Shown here one piece after another: positions 39,172-46,491 of a stretch of 64,000 nucleotides of DNA (positions are counted from its first letter, which is position 1; every line of letters begins with the position of its first letter). The DNA lies in assembly GCF_023646285.1 (NCBI RefSeq), contig NZ_JAMOKX010000001.1, positions 310,001 through 374,000 of the forward strand, read 5' to 3'. The translations under genes were made by a program, and so were the position numbers. The notes under the pieces are model-generated. The model had not been told where the DNA came from, did no database searches, and saw nothing but the letters and a program-made list of their open reading frames with translations. Source of the DNA: Helicobacter colisuis (lineage in GTDB: Bacteria; Campylobacterota; Campylobacteria; Campylobacterales; Helicobacteraceae).

Positions 39172-40272
39172 TTGGATAGTTATGAATATGGCGAATTACT
39201 TAAAGAGTTAGAAATCAAGCGACAAAATATTGAAAAAATTATGCAACCTAGCCAATTACAATCAAGGATTGAAGAAATTGAATCTTTAGAGCAACAAAAA
39301 GAATTTTGGGAAGATTCCAAAAAAGCCGGAGAATACCAAAAAGAAAAAAAACGCTGCCTAAGACAGCTTGAAAAATACAAAGAAGCAAATCTAGCCCTTA
39401 GTGATGCCAAAGAGCTTTTTGAACTCTCAAGCGATGATGAAGAAACACTTAATGAGCTTTTTAACGAAGCACCAATGCTAGAAGAGCAAATCAAAAAAGC
39501 AGAAATTGAAGTTATGCTTAGCGGAGAACTTGATTCTAATAACGCAATCTTTACTATCACACCTGGAGCAGGCGGAACAGAATCGCAAGATTGGGCAAGT
39601 ATGCTTTATCGAATGTATTTAAGATGGGCGGAGAGACGCGGATTTAAAGTGGAGCTTTTGGATTATCAAGAAGGCGATGAAGCAGGAATAAAAGATGCAA
39701 GTTTTATTATTAAAGGTGAAAATGCTTATGGTTACACTAAAGTTGAAAATGGGATTCATCGACTTGTTCGAATCTCACCCTTTGATTCCAATGCCAAACG
39801 CCACACAAGCTTCGCCTCTGTGCAAGTAACGCCTGAAATTGATGATAATATTTCCATTGAAATCGAAGAAAAAGATTTGCGAATTGATACTTATAGAGCA
39901 AGTGGAGCGGGCGGACAACATATCAACAAAACCGAATCTGCTATTCGTATTACCCATATTCCAACAGGAATTGTCGTGCAATGCCAAAATGATAGAAGTC
40001 AGCACAAAAATAAAGCCACCGCCCTAAAAATGCTAAAATCTAAGCTCTATGAACTAGAGCAGCAAAAGCGCAATGAGCAAATTGCCAATGATGATAAAAG
40101 TGAGATTGGTTGGGGACACCAAATCCGATCTTATGTTTTAGCGCCCTACCAACAAGTCAAAGATTTACGCTCTAATATCGCTTATAGCAATGTTGAAGCC
40201 ATCTTAGATGGGGATATTGATTCTATCTTAGAGGGTGTGCTTATCCACATTAACTCCAAATCTAGAGATTAA
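39172..40272 (+). CDS. prfB: Peptide chain release factor 2
   Basis: RF2 reads UAA and UGA stop codons. The 366-residue protein has the RF2 selectivity tripeptide S-P-F (R-I-S-P-F-D-S-N) and the catalytic G-G-Q in [11 protein letters not shown], which PrmC methylates. The gene is one uninterrupted frame with a TTG start after AAGGAATAATT; the programmed frameshift seen in many prfB genes is absent. Because selD contains an in-frame UGA, RF2 competes with selenocysteine insertion in this organism. Confidence 0.96.
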   Translation: MDSYEYGELLKELEIKRQNIEKIMQPSQLQSRIEEIESLEQQKEFWEDSKKAGEYQKEKKRCLRQLEKYKEANLALSDAKELFELSSDDEETLNELFNEAPMLEEQIKKAEIEVMLSGELDSNNAIFTITPGAGGTESQDWASMLYRMYLRWAERRGFKVELLDYQEGDEAGIKDASFIIKGENAYGYTKVENGIHRLVRISPFDSNAKRHTSFASVQVTPEIDDNISIEIEEKDLRIDTYRASGAGGQHINKTESAIRITHIPTGIVVQCQNDRSQHKNKATALKMLKSKLYELEQQKRNEQIANDDKSEIGWGHQIRSYVLAPYQQVKDLRSNIAYSNVEAILDGDIDSILEGVLIHINSKSRD

Positions 40273-40290
40273 ATTTTTAAATTTAATCTC
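40265..40290. terminator. Palindromic terminator between prfB and flavodoxin genes
   Basis: A 26-base perfect palindrome (GAGATTAAATTT followed by TT and its complement) includes the prfB stop codon and sits between two convergent genes. It is AT-rich, and can fold equally from either strand. Confidence 0.6.
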
Positions 40291-40300
40291 CCAAGCCCTA

Positions 40301-40813
40301 TTAATTAAATTGCCCTGCAATTAAATCGCACCAATTTTCTATTCTTGTGTCTGTTAAATCTTCTTGATTATTTTCATCTAAAATCAATCCCACAAATTCA
40401 CCTTCAATTACTGAATTTGATTCTTGATATTCATAGCCCTCTATACTAGTTTTACCAATTATCTTTGCATTTTTGGAAACTCGATTGTAAATCTCAAAAA
40501 CCCCATCACAAAAAGTATCACCATAAGTGTCTTGATCACCAAGTCCAACAAATGCAACAACTTTACCTTCAAAATCCAAAGGACTTAAAGTAGTTAAAAA
40601 CTCTTCCCAATCGTTTTGAAGCTCACCACTTCCGTAAGTTGGTGTAGCTAAAATTAGATTTGAAAATCCTTTTAAATCTTCCCTAGAAGCTTTAGCCACA
40701 TCAAAAATTTCTACTTCTTTAGAATGTTTTTCTCGTAAATTTACAGCAATTTTTTCTGCGATTCTTTGAGTATTCCCACCATCGCTTCCATAAAATAATC
40801 CAATTTTACTCAT
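40301..40813 (-). CDS. fldA: Flavodoxin
   Basis: A 170-residue long-chain flavodoxin, the FMN electron carrier that in Helicobacter takes electrons from pyruvate:flavodoxin oxidoreductase. The phosphate loop (F-Y-G-S-D-G-G-N-T-Q-R-I) and the isoalloxazine loops A-T-P-T-Y-G-S-G-E and G-L-G-D-Q-D-T-Y-G are clear. TTTGGAGGAAATT sets the ATG at 40813; the open frame continues upstream but is not used. A TATAAT and a Fur-box-like palindrome lie about 65 bases upstream. Confidence 0.95.
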   Translation of the reverse strand: MSKIGLFYGSDGGNTQRIAEKIAVNLREKHSKEVEIFDVAKASREDLKGFSNLILATPTYGSGELQNDWEEFLTTLSPLDFEGKVVAFVGLGDQDTYGDTFCDGVFEIYNRVSKNAKIIGKTSIEGYEYQESNSVIEGEFVGLILDENNQEDLTDTRIENWCDLIAGQFN

Positions 40814-40875
40814 AATTTCCTCCAAATTTATTAATTTAAGAACTGCGAGTTTAGAGCAGATCACCTTAAAAAATG

Positions 40876-40881
40876 ATTATA
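40876..40881 (-). promoter_or_regulatory. -10 box of the flavodoxin gene
   Basis: Perfect TATAAT on the minus strand; it gives a leader of about 55 bases before the flavodoxin ATG. It directly touches the palindrome at 40880-40897. Confidence 0.5.
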
Positions 40882-40897
40882 ATAATACTTATTATTA
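40880..40897. promoter_or_regulatory. Fur-box-like palindrome upstream of flavodoxin
   Basis: TAATAATA-CT-TATTATTA is a perfect 8-2-8 inverted repeat overlapping the flavodoxin -10 region. It resembles the TAATAAT/ATTATTA half-sites of the H. pylori iron-bound Fur box, though that has a one-base spacer and this has four between the same heptamers. Repression by iron would fit a flavodoxin, which replaces ferredoxin when iron is scarce. Confidence 0.5.
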
Positions 40898-40924
40898 ATA
40901 AAATTTAATTTTGCTTCGAATATC

Positions 40925-40953
40925 TTGTAACTTCTTATGACTTTGTATATAAT
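40925..40953 (+). promoter_or_regulatory. Promoter of the Kef-type antiporter gene
   Basis: TTGTAA (40925-40930) and TATAAT (40948-40953) with a 17-base spacer. AAGGGA follows at 40971-40976, which points to translation starting near 40983. Confidence 0.6.
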
Positions 40954-40982
40954 TCAAAAAATTCTTTAGCAAGGGATATTCC

Positions 40983-42725
40983 ATAGATACTTTATTTGTA
41001 ATTGTTTGTGTTTTTGCAATGGCAGTCATTTCAGGCATTATTTTAAACAAACTCAAAATACCCACTATTATTGGATATATTGTTACTGGGGTTTTGACTG
41101 CTTATATTTTTGACTTTAGGGTTGAAGATTCAAATGATTTAAGCGAAATAGCTGAAATGGGAATTGTCTTTTTGATGTTTATGATTGGACTTGATTTTAG
41201 CTTCAAAAAAATGTCTTCTATTAAGCAAGAAGTTTTTTTATTTGGCGGTTTGCAAATTGGACTTTCTATCCTAGTTTTCTTTTTTATTTGCTATTCTCTT
41301 TTTGGATTTAACTTTGATACTTCTATTATTGTTGCTAGTGCAATTAGCCTTTCTTCAACCGCAATTGTTCTCAAATATCTTAATGAAGTTAATCAAACCA
41401 AAACTTCTTATGGAATTGCATCAGTTGGGATTTTAATCTTTCAAGATTTGGCTGTAATTCCTATCCTTTTGATGATTAAGCTCCTAAGTAGCAAAGATCT
41501 AGCTATGAGTGATCTTTTGCTAACTACAGGCATTTCTGCTTTTATTGTTGTGCTTTTACTTTTATTGCCAGGTAGATTCTTGGCTAAAATCATTTTACGC
41601 TCTTCAGCTAAAATGAAAACTGATGAAATTTTTGTAGGAACAGTGTTTTTGATTGTTTTAGGCTCTGCTTTTTTAAGTCAATCTTTTGGTTTTTCAATGA
41701 CACTTGGAGCGTTTTTGTCTGGTATGATTATTTCAAGCACTTCCTATAAATACCAAGTTGCTTCAGTTTTGGTTTATTTCCGCGATCTCTTACTTGGAAT
41801 CTTTTTTATCACTATAGGAATGCAGGTTGATATTATATTTTTGGCAAAATATTTCATTATTATTATTCTCCTTGTTTTCCTTACACTTTTAGCAAAAACT
41901 CTCATTATGTTTGCTTTTTTGAGTTTCTTTAGGGGGACTAAGATCGCAATGAAAATCGCCCTCTCTCTTTCTCAAATTGGAGAATTTTCTTTTGCAATTT
42001 TCCTCCTTGCAAGCCAACATGAGATTCTAAACTTACAACTAGATGGTGGAATCTTAAAGCATATTTTTGGAACAGAATTTTTTGCTTCCATTACCCCAGT
42101 TGAAATCCATCAATTCCTTACGCTAATGGTTATTTTCTCAATGATTGCCACCCCTTTTATTCTTGATAATCTTGATAAATGCACCGCTTTTGCCCTAAAA
42201 GCCATCAAGATTCCACAAAAAAATCCAACCACTTACATGCAAGAACAACAAGAAACAAAGGAACCAAAAGAGACCAAAAAACGCATTCTTATTTGTGGTT
42301 ATGGACTTGTAGGACAAAAAATATTTGACTTCTTAAAGGACTATGATATAGAGGTTTTTGGGATTGATTCAAATTATGAGAGAGTAGAGAAAGGAATCAT
42401 ACGGGGAGATAAAATCATTTATGGAAACATCACTGATAAAATGATTTTTAGAGAAGTTGAGATTCAAAAGGTTACTGCAGTAATTTTATGTATTGAATCG
42501 CCAGTAGAAATCGAAAAAGCTTGCAGACATATCCTAGCACTATCCAAATACACTAAAATCATTGTCCAAACACGCGATAATACACTTGAATCAGAACTCA
42601 AAGCAATGGGGCTTTATGGTGTCATCAACTCCACAATGGAAATTGCAACCATCCTTTCAAATCTTGCCATTGAAACTATCAAAGAAGAGGAAGAAAAACA
42701 AGGCGAATCCACTAAAGTGATTTAA
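40983..42725 (+). CDS. Kef/CPA2-type cation:proton antiporter with TrkA-N domain
   Basis: A roughly 580-residue inner-membrane antiporter: about twelve membrane helices (residues 1-400) of the CPA2 type with G-Y-I-V-T-G and S-L-S-S-T-A-I-V, then a cytoplasmic Rossmann TrkA-N domain (I-L-I-C-G-Y-G-L-V-G-Q) at about 435-560. It probably exchanges K+ or Na+ for protons. The first canonical start, ATG at 41019, has no ribosome site and cuts into helix 1. AAGGGA lies 6 bases before an ATA at 40983, giving a complete helix; no ATG, GTG or TTG lies between, so I extend to this ATA with caution. Confidence 0.8.
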   Translation: MDTLFVIVCVFAMAVISGIILNKLKIPTIIGYIVTGVLTAYIFDFRVEDSNDLSEIAEMGIVFLMFMIGLDFSFKKMSSIKQEVFLFGGLQIGLSILVFFFICYSLFGFNFDTSIIVASAISLSSTAIVLKYLNEVNQTKTSYGIASVGILIFQDLAVIPILLMIKLLSSKDLAMSDLLLTTGISAFIVVLLLLLPGRFLAKIILRSSAKMKTDEIFVGTVFLIVLGSAFLSQSFGFSMTLGAFLSGMIISSTSYKYQVASVLVYFRDLLLGIFFITIGMQVDIIFLAKYFIIIILLVFLTLLAKTLIMFAFLSFFRGTKIAMKIALSLSQIGEFSFAIFLLASQHEILNLQLDGGILKHIFGTEFFASITPVEIHQFLTLMVIFSMIATPFILDNLDKCTAFALKAIKIPQKNPTTYMQEQQETKEPKETKKRILICGYGLVGQKIFDFLKDYDIEVFGIDSNYERVEKGIIRGDKIIYGNITDKMIFREVEIQKVTAVILCIESPVEIEKACRHILALSKYTKIIVQTRDNTLESELKAMGLYGVINSTMEIATILSNLAIETIKEEEEKQGESTKVI

Positions 42726-42742
42726 AAAAAATCTTCAATTCA

Positions 42743-42806
42743 CAAAGTGAGTTAGCAATAAATTAAATTAATCATGTATGCAATCTCACTTTGCAGTTCT
42801 ATTGCT
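42743..42806. repeat. Interlocked inverted repeats between convergent genes
   Basis: Two perfect inverted pairs are interleaved: CAAAGTGAG (42743-42751) with CTCACTTTG (42785-42793), and AGCAATA (42754-42760) with TATTGCT (42800-42806). The A-B-A'-B' order is that of a pseudoknot; each pair alone makes a normal hairpin. It lies in the 156-base gap between the antiporter and the TSUP gene and may act as a transcription end. Confidence 0.45.
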
Positions 42807-42880
42807 TATTTAAATCTTGCAAAAGGAGTCCACAGCCTAAAAAATACAAGAGAAAAGAAAATAGAGATAATGCGATTCAT
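42806..42880 (-). pseudogene. Possible remnant of a small lipoprotein gene
   Basis: Directly behind the TSUP gene the minus strand has a 24-codon frame starting M-N-R-I-I-S-I-F-F-S-L-V-F-F, a good lipoprotein-type signal. A one-base shift after this joins it to G-C-G-L-L-L-Q-D-L-N-K-Q, which supplies the expected glycine and cysteine of a lipobox before stopping. GGGTGAT lies just before the ATG. This looks like the damaged start of a small lipoprotein, but the piece is too short to be sure. Confidence 0.3.
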
Positions 42881-42881
42881 A

Positions 42882-43658
42882 TCACCCAAATAGCATTTTA
42901 TCAAACATAATAGCTAAAACAAACAAATACATCGCCAAAAGCGCGTATTTGTGTTTCTTAGAATCCACTTTACTTAAAGTCCAAATCCCAATCCTAACCC
43001 CAATCAAAGAAGCAATACCGACAATACAGCCTTGGATATAATCCACATAGCCATGCAATGCCAAAGAAGTAAATCCTGATACTGATGAGAAAATCACAAA
43101 AAATAGCGAAATAGGGACAATTTGCTTTGAGCTATATCCAAGGTAATACGCCAAAAGCGGTGCTAACATCATTCCTCCGCCAATTCCTAGCGAAATTGCG
43201 AAAACTCCAACCACACACCCACAACCCATTAAAAACAAAATTGACTTCCAACCTTCGCCCACTTTGCGTTCGCCACCATAAGCGTTAGTAAAGAAAAATC
43301 GCACAATACTATAAACAATAAAAAAACTAAAGATAATCTCTAAAATACTAGAAGGCACACTAGAAATAACTAGCCCACTAAAAGACGCCCCTATAAGCCC
43401 ACCAATCCCAACATAAACACCATCTCTAAAATCTAAATTTTTCTTTTTATAATTCACATAAGAGCCATAAACAGAAGAAAAAATCATTTGCATAATGGAG
43501 ATTCCAATGGCAATTTTAATATCATTTCTAAGTAAAATCATCATTGGAACAATAATCGCCCCACCGCCAATCCCAAAAAGCCCTGCTAGAATCCCTGCTA
43601 AAAGCCCCACTGCAAGCAATCCAGCTACACTCCAAAAGTCCAGTGTCAAAACTTCCAT
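42882..43658 (-). CDS. TSUP family (TauE/SafE-like) membrane transporter
   Basis: A 258-residue inner-membrane protein with about eight helices. The repeated G-x-G-G-G motif of the TSUP family is clear in both halves (F-G-I-G-G-G-A-I-I-V-P near residue 30 and S-L-G-I-G-G-G-M-M-L-A-P near 150). Family members move sulfite, thiosulfate or organosulfonates. AAAGG seven bases ahead puts the start at 43658. It is divergent from selD across 85 bases, which raises but does not prove a link to selenium or sulfur anion handling. Confidence 0.85.
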   Translation of the reverse strand: MEVLTLDFWSVAGLLAVGLLAGILAGLFGIGGGAIIVPMMILLRNDIKIAIGISIMQMIFSSVYGSYVNYKKKNLDFRDGVYVGIGGLIGASFSGLVISSVPSSILEIIFSFFIVYSIVRFFFTNAYGGERKVGEGWKSILFLMGCGCVVGVFAISLGIGGGMMLAPLLAYYLGYSSKQIVPISLFFVIFSSVSGFTSLALHGYVDYIQGCIVGIASLIGVRIGIWTLSKVDSKKHKYALLAMYLFVLAIMFDKMLFG

Positions 43659-43688
43659 ACTCAAACCTTTATTTAAAAACAATATTTT

Positions 43689-43694
43689 ATTATA
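43689..43694 (-). promoter_or_regulatory. -10 box of the TSUP gene
   Basis: TATAAT on the minus strand, 30 bases before the ATG at 43658. Confidence 0.5.
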
Positions 43695-43713
43695 AAAATA
43701 AGCTAAAAATTGC

Positions 43714-43719
43714 TAAAAT
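43714..43719 (+). promoter_or_regulatory. -10 box of selD
   Basis: TTGCTAAAAT gives a TAAAAT -10 at 43714-43719. The message would begin near 43726, just before GGAG at 43732-43735, which rules out use of the out-of-frame ATG at 43718. Confidence 0.45.
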
Positions 43720-43743
43720 GGCAAAAAATTTGGAGAACTTAAA

Positions 43744-44793
43744 ATCAAAGACGATATTAAAATTACACATTTCGTTCAGTCTGCTGGTTGAGCTGCAAAA
43801 GTGGGTCTGGAAGACCTCTCACATCTCTCTTGCAATCTCAAAAATAACAAGGATTCAAATATCCTTGTGGGTTTTAGCGGAAACGAAGATGCCGGAATCT
43901 ATAAAATTAGCGATGAACTTGCGCTTGTGCAGAGTGCGGATTTTATCACACCGCTTGTCAATGATCCCTATACTTATGGGCAAATTGCAGCGGCAAATTC
44001 ACTTAGCGATATTTATGCTATGGGTGGAGAGGTGAAAACTGCGCTAAATCTACTAATGTGGGATAGTTGCCACCTTGATTCACAAATGATTAGCGAAGTG
44101 CTTGAGGGTGGATTATCCAAAATCAAAGAAGCTGGGGGTGTGCTACTTGGCGGACATACGATAGGAGACAAGGAGCAAAAGTATGGGTTAAGCGTAACAG
44201 GAATCATTCATCCACAAAAAATATGGCGCAACAACACAGGACAAATTGGAGATTGCTTAATCCTTACCAAACCCATTGGAATGGGGATTTTAACAACAGC
44301 GCTTAAGGCAGATATGCTTGATTCTAAAGTGGAGCTAAAAATCTCTCAAATTATGGCAACACTTAACCAAAAAGCCACTAAAATAGCTTCTAAATACACT
44401 ATTCACGCCTGCACAGATATTACAGGTTATGGGCTTTTGGGGCATTTATATGAGATGACAAATCCCAAAATCTCGATTAAGCTTTATTCAAACCAAATTC
44501 CTCTTTTACAAGAAGCCATAGAATTTGCCAAAATGGGAATCATCCCCGGAGGTAGCCACTCTAATCAAAAGGCAATCAATCCTTATTGCCATTTTGCACT
44601 TCCTTTGGATTCTTTGTATTTGGGATTGGAAATTTTACTTTTTGATGCACAAACTTCTGGTGGATTAGTCTTTGCCACCCCTTATAATCAAGCTCAAAGT
44701 TTGCTAAATGAATTAAAAAACGAAGGGATAGATTCAGCTCAAATTATTGGAGAAATCATACCTGCAAATGATTCCCCTATAAATATTGTCTAA
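43744..44793 (+). CDS. selD: Selenophosphate synthase containing selenocysteine (in-frame UGA)
   Basis: SelD makes selenophosphate from selenide and ATP for selenocysteine and for MnmH. The recognisable protein continues upstream of the GTG at 43801 through a TGA at 43789-43791, reading Q-S-A-G-U-A-A-K-V-G-L-E-D-L; U sits exactly where the catalytic Cys/Sec of SelD belongs. The rest is complete (A-D-F-I-T-P, G-G-H-T-I-G-D, H-A-C-T-D-I-T-G-Y-G-L-L-G-H). A SECIS-like hairpin follows the TGA. No ATG, GTG or TTG exists between an in-frame TAA at 43714 and the TGA; GGAG eight bases ahead favours ATC at 43744, giving 349 residues. Confidence 0.85.
43801..43822 (+). promoter_or_regulatory. Bacterial SECIS hairpin in selD
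   Basis: Starting nine bases after the TGA, GTG-GGTCT pairs with AGACC and, past a three-base bulge (TCT), CAC; the apical loop is GGA at 43809-43811, 17 bases after the TGA. Distance and shape fit a bSECIS element, which tethers SelB to the ribosome for selenocysteine insertion. Confidence 0.7.
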
Positions 44794-44803
44794 GGCAGTT
44801 TTT

Positions 44804-44890
44804 TCACATTTCTGCTTGTTGCTTGAATCTACAAGCAGAAATCCCAAGTCTCGTATCTGCAAAACTACAAAGATAAATTTTTCTATCCAT
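44804..44890 (-). pseudogene. 28-codon remnant resembling the start of a glycosyltransferase-like gene
   Basis: In the gap between convergent selD and gpmI the minus strand has a short frame after AAGGAG: M-D-R-K-I-Y-L-C-S-F-A-D-T-R-L-G-I-S and on to Q-Q-A-E-M, then stop. The opening is like that of Campylobacter/Helicobacter surface-glycan proteins beginning K-I-Y-x-x-S-F-A, with R-F-K-Q-Q-A-E at the matching distance. That family likeness is from memory. A 12-base perfect inverted repeat lies in its last third. Probably a truncated relic. Confidence 0.4.
44808..44842. terminator. 12-base perfect hairpin between convergent selD and gpmI
   Basis: ATTTCTGCTTGT and ACAAGCAGAAAT pair perfectly around an 11-base loop, 14 bases after the selD stop. 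There is no T-run on the selD side, and TTTTTT precedes it instead, so it may mainly act as a structural barrier. Confidence 0.45.
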
Positions 44891-44944
44891 TTTTTGGATT
44901 ATCTCCTTCAACTTTTTTGCTTTCCAAAATCTACCCAGCAATCC

Positions 44945-46411
44945 CTAAAACAACGCTTCATCCATCTCTTGTGGTATCTCTAGCTCCATAAGCTTCAAAA
45001 CACTTGGGGCGATATTATTTAATCCGCCATTTTTGACTTCTTTTACACTTGGAGCAGAGACAAAACACCAAACTTCTCCTATGGTATGGTTTGTTAGAAT
45101 CTCACCCTTATCATTTTGCATTTCTTCACAATTCCCATGATCGCTTGTCATCACAAAGGCATAATCTTTCTCTTTGGATTTCTCATAGATTCTACCGATC
45201 TCTCTATCCACTGCTTCAACCGCCCTAACTGCCGCTTCAAAAACCCCTGTGTGTCCCACCATATCGCCATTTGCAAAATTCACCACAATAAAATCATAAT
45301 CCTCTTCCATCGCCTTTAATACCATATCGCCAACTTCCCTAGCACTCATTTCAGGCTTTTGATCATAAGTCTTTACCTTAGGAGAAGGGACTAAAACTCT
45401 CGTTTCATTAGGATATGGTTCTTCTATCCCACCATTGAAAAAGAAAGTTACATGAGCGTATTTCTCGGTTTCAGCTGTGTGAAATTGTCTTAAATTGTGG
45501 TTTGAAATCACTTCGGCAAGAGTGTTTGGAATGCTTTCTTTGGGGAATAAAATAGGAAAATTAAAGTTTTTATCATAAGGCGTCATAGTTACAAGCGGGA
45601 TTGGTATCCATTTTTTACGCTCAAATCCGCTAAATTCTTCATTTCCAAGCGCACTGACAATCTCCCTTGCTCTATCGCTTCTGAAATTCACAAATATCAA
45701 GCCATCTCCCTTTTTGATTCCACTTGCATCAAAACTAGCAGGCTTGATAAATTCATCAAAAACTCCTTGATTATAGTGTTCTTGAATGTATTGCTTAGGC
45801 GATATGGTTTGCAGATTCTCCGCACAAACAATCACATTATACGCCTCTTCCACACGCTCCCAGCGATTATCCCTATCCATAGCATAGAATCGACCGCTAA
45901 TGGAAGCAATTTTGATATTTTTATTTTGGATTCTACACTCCACTTCTTCTAAAAATTTCAAAGCAGTTTGTGGCAAGACATCCCGCCCATCTGTGATTAG
46001 ATGCAGTAAAATCTCAAATCTCTCTTGCAATCCTTCAGCTAGGGTAAGAATATGCTCTAAATGCGAATGCACTCCACCATCACTCATTAATCCCACTAAA
46101 TGAATCCGCTTACATTCCTTTAAAACTTCCAAAGCAGGATTGCCTAAAAGGCGACCCTCTTGAATAGCTTGGTTAATTTTCACCAAATCTTGATACAAGA
46201 TTCTCCCACTTCCCATACACATATGCCCCACTTCAGAGTTTCCCATTTGCCCCTCTGGCAATCCCACAGAAAGCCCATAAGTTTTTATCATTCCATAAGG
46301 AACTTCCTTAAATAATCGATCATAATTAGGCTTCTTAGCCTCAAAAAATGCATTAAACTTCTCTTGCTTACTATAACCAATCCCATCTGTAATAACCAAA
46401 ATTGTTTTCAT
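44945..46411 (-). CDS. gpmI: 2,3-bisphosphoglycerate-independent phosphoglycerate mutase
   Basis: GpmI interconverts 3- and 2-phosphoglycerate using two metal ions. The 488-residue protein is of usual length and belongs to the alkaline phosphatase superfamily: V-I-T-D-G-I-G at the start, catalytic serine in G-N-S-E-V-G-H-M (about residue 62), [17 protein letters not shown] and T-S-D-H-G-N. It is a single leftward gene, divergent from mraY. Confidence 0.96.
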   Translation of the reverse strand: MKTILVITDGIGYSKQEKFNAFFEAKKPNYDRLFKEVPYGMIKTYGLSVGLPEGQMGNSEVGHMCMGSGRILYQDLVKINQAIQEGRLLGNPALEVLKECKRIHLVGLMSDGGVHSHLEHILTLAEGLQERFEILLHLITDGRDVLPQTALKFLEEVECRIQNKNIKIASISGRFYAMDRDNRWERVEEAYNVIVCAENLQTISPKQYIQEHYNQGVFDEFIKPASFDASGIKKGDGLIFVNFRSDRAREIVSALGNEEFSGFERKKWIPIPLVTMTPYDKNFNFPILFPKESIPNTLAEVISNHNLRQFHTAETEKYAHVTFFFNGGIEEPYPNETRVLVPSPKVKTYDQKPEMSAREVGDMVLKAMEEDYDFIVVNFANGDMVGHTGVFEAAVRAVEAVDREIGRIYEKSKEKDYAFVMTSDHGNCEEMQNDKGEILTNHTIGEVWCFVSAPSVKEVKNGGLNNIAPSVLKLMELEIPQEMDEALF

Positions 46412-46465
46412 AATTCATTCCATTCTTTTTAAAGTTTATTTAGATAGAATCCTATCCAATTTTTT

Positions 46466-46471
46466 TATAAT
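46466..46471 (+). promoter_or_regulatory. -10 box of mraY-murD
   Basis: TTTTTTATAATTTT contains a perfect TATAAT, 20 bases before the mraY ATG, leaving only a short leader. Confidence 0.45.
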
Positions 46472-46491
46472 TTTTAATTGAAGTTTGATGA

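Noticed and set aside
39172-39260. Programmed +1 frameshift in prfB
   Set aside because: The frame is continuous from the TTG start; no in-frame TGA with a CTT slip site is present.
39180-39560. A 126-codon antisense frame over the 5' part of prfB
   Set aside because: Serine/leucine-rich shadow of the helical domain of RF2.
43718-43791. Programmed -1 frameshift at the A-run 43723-43728 as a way to start SelD from ATG 43718
   Set aside because: A heptamer A-AAA-AAT is in phase, but the likely transcript start is downstream of that ATG and no stimulatory structure is seen; kept only as an alternative.
43718-44035. An open frame from ATG 43718 overlapping the start of selD in another frame
   Set aside because: Its ATG lies in the -10 box of selD, the encoded protein is unlike any family, and the SelD frame explains the region fully.
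44786-44983. A 65-codon plus-strand frame after selD starting at TTG
   Set aside because: No ribosome site, no family resemblance, runs into gpmI antisense and through the hairpin; the minus-strand remnant is the better reading.
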